DNA from: JANYHY01 sp043784605
Lineage (GTDB): Bacteria > Myxococcota_A > Polyangia > Polyangiales > Polyangiaceae
Reading direction: 5' to 3'
NCBI GenBank assembly: GCA_043784605.1
Contig: JAYVYD010000054.1
Location: 1 to 14,344 of the forward strand
DNA length: 14,344 nucleotides
Below are positions 1 through 6,731 of this stretch, one piece after another; the stretch's first letter is position 1; every line of letters starts with the position of its first letter. The notes below the pieces were generated by a model. That model was not told where the DNA came from, searched no databases, and saw nothing but the letters and a program-made list of their open reading frames with translations. Both the position numbers and the translations under genes were made by a program.

Positions 1-220
1 TTAGAAATTCGTAGTTCGATAGTGACACCTCAATCGAGTCGCGCGCGCGAGCCGACGAGACAGAAGTCCTCCTTGGCGCCAGCCGAAAATGGTCAAGGCA
101 CCAATCTTCCCGTTACAAATCTCGCGCCATCAATACGAGAGTCGAATTCAGCCCAACTCGCGAGCGTCCGCACTGTCCATGGACACTGCCGCGCCTGTCC
201 CCGGACATGGCGGCGGATTG
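1..220. other. Non-coding left edge downstream of GH92 gene
   Basis: No convincing gene is present. The short frames here have no recognisable protein character and no good ribosome binding site. The notable element is the hairpin at 174-207, listed separately. There is also a short alternating purine-pyrimidine run (GC/CG repeats) near 40-50. Whatever gene lies to the left of the window cannot be seen. Confidence 0.6.
174..207. terminator. Hairpin with two self-palindromic arms, possible terminator or double operator
   Basis: TGTCCATGGACA (174-185) is a perfect 12-bp palindrome. TGTCCCCGGACA (196-207) repeats it with a CC centre. The two arms also pair with each other, 5 bp + 2-nt mismatch + 5 bp, around a 10-nt loop. 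The hairpin begins 13 nt beyond the stop codon of the GH92 gene, which reads leftward. No U-tract follows on the minus strand, so a classical intrinsic terminator is not proven. Two TGTCC-N2-GGACA dyads 22 bp apart (about two helical turns) would equally suit a dimeric repressor. Confidence 0.45.
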
Positions 221-2536
221 TTAGTGCTTCGGCGTCTTACCCATCGTGAACACGAGCGCCCCGCCTTTGACGAGATCGGCGTGATGAATGATGGGCTGTG
301 TGATCGGCGCGCCATTGAGTGTGATCGCCTGCACGTAGGGCTGATCGTCCGACACTCCGTCCGCGTCGATCGTGAGCTTGCCGCCGCTGAGGACGAGCTC
401 CGCGTGCGACACCATCGGCGCGCCCAGCACGTACTGATCGCTGCCGGGGATTGGGTAGAAACCGAGCGCGCTGAACACGAGCCAGGCGCTCATGGTGCCG
501 CCGTCGTCGTTGCCGGGCAGGCCGTCCGCGCCGGCGCCGTACACCTCGCGCTCGATCCACCGAAGCCACTTCTGCGTGAGGTCGGGGCGCCCGGCAAGCG
601 CGAACAGATACGGCGAGTGGATGTCCGGCTCGTTGCCACCCCAATAGAACTTGCGCATCGCCGCGCGTGAGATCGCGCCAGGCGTGACCCAGTCCACCGC
701 GTCGTAGTCGGCTTTGCCTTGGACGAAGAAGCTCTCGAGCTTGGCGACGAACGCGTCCTTTCCGCCAAGCGTCTTGATGAGCGCGTCGGAGTCGTACCAA
801 GGGCCCCAGAGGCTGTGCCATGCGTTCGCCTCCGTGAAATCGCTCGAGGCGACCGAGGGATCACCGTGTGGCGTGGACCACGAGCCGTCGTCTGCTTTCG
901 CCCATAAAAAGCCGCTCGTCGGCTCGTACAGCTTCTGCCAGCCGTGCATCCGAGCGCGCAGCGTGGTCGCGTCGTCCGAGTGGCCGAGCGCGTCGGCGAG
1001 GTTCGCGAGCGCGAAGTCGTCCTGTCCGTACTCGATCGTCCACGACACGCTGGCGCCGACGGTCCCGGGCACGTAGCCATCTTGCATGTACTTGATCGCC
1101 TGGTTCCGGCCGGCGCGACCTTTTGCGGGCTCGGTCGTGCCGAGCGCGGCGGCGCGCATGAGCTGATAGGCGCCCTCGGCGTCGAAGTCGCGCACACCTT
1201 TGACGTACGAGTCCGCGAGCTCGACCTCGGCGCTCGAGCCGATCATCGTGCCCGCTTCGCCCGTCGCGATTGGCCACTTCGGAAAGTATCCGGCTGCCTT
1301 CGCCATGGCGACGAGCGAGCGCGCCGAGTCCTTCGCTCGGTCGGGCGCGACGAGATCGTAGAGCGGGTGAAGCGTGCGGTAGGTGTCCCAGAGAGACATG
1401 TCCGAGACGTAGTGAAAGTCCGCCTTGCCGACCTTGCCGTCGAGCCCGACATAGCTCCCGTCGACGTCGCTCAGCACGGTGGGCATCAAGTACAAGTGAT
1501 AGATCGCGGCGCTCAACATCGCCTGCGCCGAGGCGTCTCCGCCGGTGAATGCGATCGTCGAGAGGGCTTGTTTCCAGGCGTTCGAGGCGGTGGTGGACTC
1601 GTCATCGAACGCGAACGTCGGCATCTCGGCTGCCAGGTTCGCCTTCGCTTCGTCGGCGGATACGAGCGACACTCCGACCTGCAGCTCGACGGGGGAGGGA
1701 TCCTTCTTGAGATCGAAATCGAGGTCGAAGCCGACCTTGGTCCCCGCCGCATGCGTGCCGGCTGCGGGCGCTTGCCCGTTGGACCACATCACGCTCCCGC
1801 TCCAGTCCTGCTTGGTGCGCATCGCGAAGTAGATCATCGATCCGCCGAAGCCGCGTGACATCTGGCCGACGCTCCGGAAGCTGCCGACGGCGGAGCGTGT
1901 GCTCGGATCGAGATCGACCGTGACGTCCTTGATCGTGCCGCTCTCGAGCTTGTGATCAAGATCGATGACGACGTGGCCCGCCGTCGAGGTCTTGTCGAAC
2001 GTGTAACGGTGGTGAGCCGTGTGAGGGAGGGCTGCGATCGATACTTGGATATTGCCCCGTGACAGAGTGACGTCGTAGCGGCCAGGAACGGCCTTCTCCG
2101 TCGCCTTATCGAACTTGGACGCGTAGCCCGTGGCGGTGGTCCGAGACGCGTCGAAGGTGTCGACCGGCATCACGCCGAGCACGCCGTAGTCTTGCGCGCC
2201 CGTGCCATGCAGGTGCAGGTGCGAAAATCCCTGGAGGGTGTCGTCCTCGTACCAGTAGCCAGAGTAGTGGAGGAAGTTGATGGTGCCCCAACCGCCGGTC
2301 GTGTCTGGCCCTGCCTTGATCATGCCCTGCGGCGCGGCGGCCCCGACGAACGCGCTGCCGTACCCGTAACCGAAGCCACCCGTGCCGATGAAGAGCGGCG
2401 AGAGAGGGGGTGCCTGGGGTCGAGTGATTGACGAGTCATCCGATGTGAAGTCGGGCGGTTTTGCCGCGGTGGCGGTCGAGCACGCTGCGATGAGAGCGAT
2501 GGATGCAGACGACCACGGGCGCATAGTGGCCAGCAT
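221..2536 (-). CDS. GH92 family alpha-mannosidase, lipoprotein
   Basis: Secreted exo-alpha-mannosidase of glycoside hydrolase family 92 (Ca2+-dependent in characterised members), expected to trim mannose from alpha-mannosides such as high-mannose glycans. The full-length family architecture is present in 771 residues: IGTGGFGYGYG (50-60), SHLHLHGTGAQDYG (105-118), SLWDTYRTLHPL (381-392), FTEANAWH (567-574, Glu569 probably the catalytic acid), GGNEPDIHSPY (633-643), and GNDDGGTMSAW (675-685, catalytic-base region). Matching these residues to catalytic roles is from memory of the family. The N-terminus has a lipobox-like LIAAC with Cys19, so the protein is probably lipid-anchored. The start is ambiguous: ATG at 2536 lies 3 nt past the upstream stop, and an ATG at 2524 (767 aa, MRPW...) is equally plausible. 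GAGG at 2538-2541 overlaps the upstream stop, 1 nt from the first ATG and 13 nt from the second. It is second in an operon after the MFS gene. No other mannan-degradation genes are in view. Confidence 0.93.
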   Translation of the reverse strand: MLATMRPWSSASIALIAACSTATAAKPPDFTSDDSSITRPQAPPLSPLFIGTGGFGYGYGSAFVGAAAPQGMIKAGPDTTGGWGTINFLHYSGYWYEDDTLQGFSHLHLHGTGAQDYGVLGVMPVDTFDASRTTATGYASKFDKATEKAVPGRYDVTLSRGNIQVSIAALPHTAHHRYTFDKTSTAGHVVIDLDHKLESGTIKDVTVDLDPSTRSAVGSFRSVGQMSRGFGGSMIYFAMRTKQDWSGSVMWSNGQAPAAGTHAAGTKVGFDLDFDLKKDPSPVELQVGVSLVSADEAKANLAAEMPTFAFDDESTTASNAWKQALSTIAFTGGDASAQAMLSAAIYHLYLMPTVLSDVDGSYVGLDGKVGKADFHYVSDMSLWDTYRTLHPLYDLVAPDRAKDSARSLVAMAKAAGYFPKWPIATGEAGTMIGSSAEVELADSYVKGVRDFDAEGAYQLMRAAALGTTEPAKGRAGRNQAIKYMQDGYVPGTVGASVSWTIEYGQDDFALANLADALGHSDDATTLRARMHGWQKLYEPTSGFLWAKADDGSWSTPHGDPSVASSDFTEANAWHSLWGPWYDSDALIKTLGGKDAFVAKLESFFVQGKADYDAVDWVTPGAISRAAMRKFYWGGNEPDIHSPYLFALAGRPDLTQKWLRWIEREVYGAGADGLPGNDDGGTMSAWLVFSALGFYPIPGSDQYVLGAPMVSHAELVLSGGKLTIDADGVSDDQPYVQAITLNGAPITQPIIHHADLVKGGALVFTMGKTPKH

Positions 2537-2539
2537 ACC

Positions 2540-3757
2540 TCAACCCAATCGGTCGACCTTGCGCAACTCCGGAAACAGGCCGGCCCACACTAGAACGACC
2601 AAGAGCGTGCCGACGCCGCCGACGACGACGGCACGCACCGGGTTCAGCCACGCGGCGGTGACGCCGGACTCGAACTCGCCGAGCTCGTTCGACGCGCCGA
2701 CGAAGACGAGGTTGACCGCGGAGACGCGACCGCGCATCGCCTCCGGGGTCTCGAGCTGCACCAGGGTCTGCCGGACGGCGACCGAGACCATGTCAGTGGC
2801 GCCGACGATCATGAGCATCGCCATCGAGAGCACGAAGCTCTTGGAGAGTCCGAAGCCGATGGTCGCGAGTCCGTACAGGAACACGCACGCGAACATCCAT
2901 GTTCCCGTGTTGCGTCGCAACGGGCGGAACGCGAGCACGATGGCGGTGAACGCGGCGCCCATCGCGGGTGCGCTGCGCAAGAGACCGAAGCCGAGCGACT
3001 TGACGTGGAGCGAGTCTGCGAACAATGGCAAGAGCGCGACGGCGCCGCCCAACAGGACTGCGAATAAATCGAGCGAAATCGAGCCCAAAATCAGCTTCTT
3101 TTGCCAGACGTAGCGGACACCCGCGAGCAGCGTCTTCCACGACGCGGCCTCGACGTCGCGCTTGATTGTCGGCTTCCTCATCGCGAGCACGAGCACCATC
3201 GCGACGGTGGAGAGCGCGGCGGTCGTGCCGTACACGCGAGAGGGACCGAGCGCGTAGAGCATGCCGCCGATCGCCGGACCGAGGATCGTGCAGCCTTGCC
3301 AAAACGTCGAGCTCCACGCGACCGCGTTTCCGAAGTCCTCCTTGCCAACGATGCTCGGCAAGAGCGCCTGACCCGCCGGACCCGCGAAGACGCGCGCGAC
3401 GCCGAACAACAGGAGCATCGCGTAGATCGGCGCGACGCTCGTTCCGCCCGCGCGCGCGTTGAGCATGAGCGCGCCCGAGATGAGCGCGATCGAGCCGTGG
3501 CAAGCCGCGAGAACGAGTCGACGATCGAAGCGATCCGCCACATGACCCGCAACGAGCGAGAGCGCTAGGAATGGCAAGAACTGCATCAGGCCGACCATGC
3601 CGAGATCGAACGCATTGTGGGTGAGCGCGTTGACCTGCAGGCCCACCGCGACGCTCTGCATCTGGATGCCGAGAATCTGGGCGATGCGCGCAGACTGAAG
3701 GAGACGGTAGTCGCGGTGCCGGAAGGCGGCCCACGGAGACGCACGGTGCGGCGGCAT
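2540..3757 (-). CDS. MFS transporter, EntS/MFS_3-like
   Basis: 405-residue major facilitator superfamily permease of the inner membrane. The N-terminus, with RHRDYRLL near residues 13-20, then a helix and QSVAVGLQV, resembles the enterobactin-exporter EntS / MFS_3 group. The loop 2-3 motif appears as GHVADRFDRR (71-80). About 12 hydrophobic segments are visible, a usual length. The substrate cannot be read from the sequence; relatives export siderophores or drugs. Only 3 nt separate its stop from the first possible start of the GH92 gene, so the two are almost certainly one transcript. Start ATG at 3757; no strong Shine-Dalgarno is visible upstream. It is divergent from the small membrane-protein gene to the right. 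Confidence 0.9.
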   Translation of the reverse strand: MPPHRASPWAAFRHRDYRLLQSARIAQILGIQMQSVAVGLQVNALTHNAFDLGMVGLMQFLPFLALSLVAGHVADRFDRRLVLAACHGSIALISGALMLNARAGGTSVAPIYAMLLLFGVARVFAGPAGQALLPSIVGKEDFGNAVAWSSTFWQGCTILGPAIGGMLYALGPSRVYGTTAALSTVAMVLVLAMRKPTIKRDVEAASWKTLLAGVRYVWQKKLILGSISLDLFAVLLGGAVALLPLFADSLHVKSLGFGLLRSAPAMGAAFTAIVLAFRPLRRNTGTWMFACVFLYGLATIGFGLSKSFVLSMAMLMIVGATDMVSVAVRQTLVQLETPEAMRGRVSAVNLVFVGASNELGEFESGVTAAWLNPVRAVVVGGVGTLLVVLVWAGLFPELRKVDRLG

Positions 3758-3902
3758 CGAACGTTGGAGTTACTCTGCGTGGATCGACTTGTCACCTTGT
3801 CGCGAGCCGTGGCGGGCGGTTGCCAGATTGATCCGTGTGCGAGCGCGGACCCTGCGCCTCCGCGAGAAACGTCGGTGGATCGTGCCTGGCACTGTGCTTG
3901 CG
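3758..3902. promoter_or_regulatory. Divergent intergenic region between MFS gene and membrane-protein gene
   Basis: About 145 bp between the two proposed start codons. It must hold the promoter of the MFS-GH92 operon (leftward) and probably that of the small membrane protein (rightward). No convincing -35/-10 pair or repeat was recognised. Part of this stretch may be coding if the rightward gene starts earlier (GTG at 3837 or 3882, or TTG at 3789). Confidence 0.4.
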
Positions 3903-4502
3903 ATGGGCGCATGCATGCAGCTCACTCCCTATCGGCGCGCAGCGCCTCGCGTGGATTTACCCCGACAACATGCGTCCTGCACGGACGACTCTGCTCCGCA
4001 TCCGTGCGATCTCGCCGAACCGCGCGCGCTCTTCGCGCACCCACGCTGGCGTTGGGTGTGGCTAGGGCTCAGCGCGTTCGGCGCCTCGGCCATCACGGCG
4101 ATTGCGCTCTCGACGGTCATGCCGAGCGGCAACATCGACCTCGGTGAGCGCGCACTGCGAAAGCGACCGATCGTAGCGCAGCTCAGACGTCCCACGCGGT
4201 CAGCATCGTTGTTGGTCGGTGCGGTCCATGACCCGGCTTCGCTCTTTGCGTACGCACAGGAAGCCAAGCGCGAAGGGAACGACATCACATTGGTAGATGC
4301 GTGGGTGTCCGCCCAATCGATGCCACGGCGCGCGACGACCTTCGAGGACGCTCTCGGCATCTCGTCGATGGATGTCGTGATGAGCGTCGACGGCTTCGCG
4401 ACGACCGAGCTCACGCTCGCGGGCGATGACTACAGGCGCCACATCGTCGAGCTCCGCCGCGACGGCAGGATCGTCGTCATCTCCGTGCGTGAGAGCGGAT
4501 GA
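3903..4502 (+). CDS. Hypothetical single-pass membrane protein with possible PDZ-like C-terminus
   Basis: Not recognised as a named family. From ATG 3903 it is 199 residues: a charged, Pro/Arg-rich N-terminal stretch (1-48) with Cys4, Cys26 and Cys35, one clear transmembrane helix (about 49-72, starting WRWVWLGLSAF), then about 125 soluble residues. The end, DALGISSMDVVMSVDGF followed by VELRRDGRIVVISV, has the spacing of a PDZ/GspC-type domain ('G-I-x-x-x-D-V-V-x-S-V-D-G ... R-x-G-x-I'). This suggests a bitopic inner-membrane protein with a periplasmic binding tail (inference). The start is uncertain: the frame is open to TTG 3789, and with GTG 3882 or earlier the segment before Cys4 would become part of a signal-like hydrophobic run. 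There is no good Shine-Dalgarno. It converges on the Cys-rich lipoprotein gene with zero spacing. Confidence 0.6.
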   Translation: MGACMQLTPYRRAAPRVDLPRQHASCTDDSAPHPCDLAEPRALFAHPRWRWVWLGLSAFGASAITAIALSTVMPSGNIDLGERALRKRPIVAQLRRPTRSASLLVGAVHDPASLFAYAQEAKREGNDITLVDAWVSAQSMPRRATTFEDALGISSMDVVMSVDGFATTELTLAGDDYRRHIVELRRDGRIVVISVRESG

Positions 4503-4505
4503 TCA
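4500..4505. other. Abutting convergent stop codons (TGATCA)
   Basis: TGA (4500-4502) ends the rightward membrane-protein gene, and TCA (4503-4505, read as TGA on the minus strand) ends the leftward lipoprotein gene. Together they form the palindrome TGATCA with no spacer, leaving no room for a terminator outside coding sequence. Confidence 0.85.
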
Positions 4506-4976
4506 GATGCAAGTGCCGTTGACGCACTTTTTTTGCTTGCTGCACTGAGCGCAAGCCTGACCGTTGCCGCCACACGCCTGCACGATCACACCCATCACGC
4601 ACGTGTTGCCGTTCGTGTCGCAGCAGCCACCGTTGCAGAGCTGCTGTTGCGAGCAAGCCGTCACGCACCCACCGGTTGTCGTGTCGCACGCCATGTTGGC
4701 CGGGCAGTCCGTCGGTACGAGGCAGCCCGCGTCGGCAGCGTCCACCACGCTCGATGCGTCACTCGCGTCTGTTCCGCTCGCGTCTTTTCCGCCTGACGAG
4801 TCAGCGACGCTGCTGTCCTTGGTGCTCGTGTCGGGCTTGCTGCCCGTGTCCGCACTCGAACTCGTGTCGTTGGCGCTCGAGTCCGGCACGCCGGTCGTCG
4901 TCGAGTCGTCGCCGCCACACGCGACGAGTGAAGAGACACAGCCCGCGAGAACCAAGGGAAGAATGTAAGAATGCAT
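4503..4976 (-). CDS. Cys-rich lipoprotein with Ser/Asp/Thr-rich linker
   Basis: 157-residue predicted lipoprotein of unknown function. The signal peptide ends in a lipobox LVAC at Cys20 followed by GGDDST; an earlier LAGC at Cys13 is also possible but leaves a short hydrophobic core. Residues about 21-83 are a low-complexity linker of Ser, Thr, Asp, Ala and Lys. Residues 85-157 carry 14 cysteines in a spaced pattern (C-x5-C-x5-C-x6-C at first, later NGGCC and CAQC), suggesting a disulfide-bonded surface module. Such linker-plus-knot lipoproteins are common in myxobacteria. The start ATG at 4976 lies 21 bp after the phosphatase stop on the same strand, so co-transcription with it is possible. 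Shine-Dalgarno is weak (GAG). Confidence 0.82.
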   Translation of the reverse strand: MHSYILPLVLAGCVSSLVACGGDDSTTTGVPDSSANDTSSSADTGSKPDTSTKDSSVADSSGGKDASGTDASDASSVVDAADAGCLVPTDCPANMACDTTTGGCVTACSQQQLCNGGCCDTNGNTCVMGVIVQACGGNGQACAQCSKQKKCVNGTCI

Positions 4977-4997
4977 GGGTGCACTCTACATCAAACT

Positions 4998-6695
4998 TCA
5001 GTCGGCGCGATAGGCGATCTCCGGCGGCGCCTTGAAGAACGCGTTTCGCTCGGGGTCGTTGTACGTCCTGTAGTCGGGAGTCCAGGGCGCGAAGGTCATC
5101 ATGCCGTTCTCGTCGACGTTGATGGTCAACGCCTTCGGTACGACAGTGCGGTAGCTCGAGCCGCCCGGCAGGTCTTCGTTGTCGCTTCCGCCCGAGGAGA
5201 AGAGCGTGAAGAGCTGCGCCTGCGGATCGTCGTACACGCGCACGAACCCGTCGTTGGTCTTCTCGTGCCCGCGGACGAGCGCGTTACATCCCACGCGTTG
5301 CATGAACGCCTTGAACTGCATCTTGCCGAACGCGAAGCGCGCGCTCTTGTCCTGCAAGTCAGCCGGGATCACGTCCGCGGTGGATGGGTCGCTCCACATC
5401 ATCTGAAAGCGCATGTCGGAGTCGTTCAACGAAGACAAGTCGACGTAGCGCTCCTTGAGAAGCCGATCGCGCGGGATGCCGCCGTGCACGAACATCGTGC
5501 GATTGAAGAAGAGCACGTTGGGCATCTGCTCGAACACGGACTGGTAGTGGCGAAACACGTCGATCGGGAGGTGCGGCTTCAGCGTATTGATCGCCTCCGC
5601 CGGCTTCACTCCGCCGTACATGTTGCCTTTGTACTCTACGTAGTATTCGTGGTTGCCGCGCAGTACGTAGACGAACTCGGGCGCGGTAGCGAAGAGCTGC
5701 AAGACGGTGCGCAGCACGCCGTTGAGCGAGAACATCCCGCGATCGATGTAGTCGCCCAATAAAATGAGCTTCGGCTCCGGGTTGTTCTTGGGGTCGCGGC
5801 GGAACGCGTCCACGCGATCGAAGAACCTCGACTGCATGAGCGTCGCCTTCAAGATGCTGTAGCAACCGTGCAAGTCACCGAGCACGGTGAGCTCGTACTT
5901 GTGACCGGGCAGGGTGGGCACGACGTAGATGTGGCCGTCCAAGAAGGGCGCTTGGCCGGCGAAGTCGGTCACGTTCTTGTGTCCGTTGAGCTTGCCGTTG
6001 CCGATCTTCCGCTGCTCGTCCCACATCTCTACGACGCGATCGAGGAGCTGGCGGTCGCCCTGGATCTGCTTGGAGATACGCCCCGGATCGGCGGAGTAGT
6101 GAAACTCGGTGGGCGCGAAGAACGGGTGGTCTTGCCCGCTCGTCGGCAGCTCGAGGGTGTCTGCGAGCTGCACGCCTGCGCCGCCATCGTCGGCGTCCTC
6201 CTCGAGATCGACGCCCTCCGCGTTGTTGAGCAGGTTGCCGATCTCCGCGCGGAACTGCGCCTCGGCGGGGTGGACCTCGCCGTCTGCCATGATGAGATCG
6301 TCGATGGTCTCCATGAGCTGCTCTTGGCCGCCGCGATCGAAGCTCTGGAAGATCTCGAAGCAGCGCACCTTGAGCTTGCTGTGCACGAACGCGGTCTGGT
6401 CCTCTTTGTCGGCGACGGACTCCGTGAAGAGGTCCTTGACGGACTGGTCGATGCCCTCGAACACCTCGTGAAAATGCGCGGTGAATTTGCCGACGACCTC
6501 CGCCTTCATCTTCTCGTCTGCCCCCTGCATCGCGCCGTCCGCGCGCGTCTTGACGAGCTTGGCGATGTAGTCCCGAACGAACGCCTTCTCCTTCTGGTCG
6601 AAGTCGCCGTCGATGTACCCGAACGTCACCAGGTAAAAGATGATGGCGTGCATCTGCTGCTCGGCCCGGTTCGGATCGTCACTAAAGGTCAGCAT
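4998..6695 (-). CDS. TerB-like domain / PPP-family Ser/Thr phosphatase
   Basis: 565-residue cytoplasmic metallophosphoesterase with the complete signature of eukaryotic-type PPP phosphatases: GDLHG (273-277), GDYIDRG (314-320), GNHE (347-350), VHGG (403-406), WSDP (434-437) and RGHE (475-478). By analogy with PP1 the metal ligands would be Asp274, His276, Asp315, Asn348, His404 and His477, with His349 catalytic. It should dephosphorylate phosphoproteins or a phosphorylated small molecule; WSDP favours the protein-phosphatase branch. The N-terminal ~155 residues look TerB-like: two helical halves each with a DG-x(n)-E element (YIDGDFDQKE 27-36; MADGEVHPAE 136-145), then an acidic linker (about 160-172). 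The frame stays open upstream to 7013, but that stretch is antisense to the glutaredoxin gene, so ATG 6695 is chosen. No Shine-Dalgarno is visible. It is divergent from the glutaredoxin fusion. Confidence 0.9.
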   Translation of the reverse strand: MLTFSDDPNRAEQQMHAIIFYLVTFGYIDGDFDQKEKAFVRDYIAKLVKTRADGAMQGADEKMKAEVVGKFTAHFHEVFEGIDQSVKDLFTESVADKEDQTAFVHSKLKVRCFEIFQSFDRGGQEQLMETIDDLIMADGEVHPAEAQFRAEIGNLLNNAEGVDLEEDADDGGAGVQLADTLELPTSGQDHPFFAPTEFHYSADPGRISKQIQGDRQLLDRVVEMWDEQRKIGNGKLNGHKNVTDFAGQAPFLDGHIYVVPTLPGHKYELTVLGDLHGCYSILKATLMQSRFFDRVDAFRRDPKNNPEPKLILLGDYIDRGMFSLNGVLRTVLQLFATAPEFVYVLRGNHEYYVEYKGNMYGGVKPAEAINTLKPHLPIDVFRHYQSVFEQMPNVLFFNRTMFVHGGIPRDRLLKERYVDLSSLNDSDMRFQMMWSDPSTADVIPADLQDKSARFAFGKMQFKAFMQRVGCNALVRGHEKTNDGFVRVYDDPQAQLFTLFSSGGSDNEDLPGGSSYRTVVPKALTINVDENGMMTFAPWTPDYRTYNDPERNAFFKAPPEIAYRAD

Positions 6696-6731
6696 AGCGA
6701 CCGAGTCTATCAGTGCTACATCCAAGCCTCC
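6696..6731. promoter_or_regulatory. 36-bp divergent control region
   Basis: Only 36 bp separate the ATG of the phosphatase (leftward) from the ATG of the glutaredoxin fusion (rightward). Two promoters must overlap here or extend into each other's coding sequence, so transcription of the two genes is likely mutually dependent or at least one transcript is leaderless. No Shine-Dalgarno is visible for either gene. No clear dyad was found. Confidence 0.5.

Noticed and set aside
1..120. Possible 3' end of a leftward gene finishing with TAA at 1-3
   Set aside because: The frame runs only about 40 codons back before a stop, has no recognisable protein character and no ribosome binding site.
944..1858. 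304-residue open frame on the plus strand
   Set aside because: It lies opposite the well-supported GH92 gene and has the same Arg/Val/Glu-rich shadow composition.
4560..4960. Possible repeat array in the Ser/Asp/Thr-rich part of the lipoprotein gene
   Set aside because: The repetition is loose codon-level low complexity (Asp-Ser/Thr-Ser linkers), not a regular direct repeat or CRISPR array.
5868..6731. Upstream extension of the glutaredoxin fusion frame
   Set aside because: This part is antisense to the phosphatase gene, whose TerB-like and PPP motifs are convincing. The glutaredoxin family begins at about 6732.
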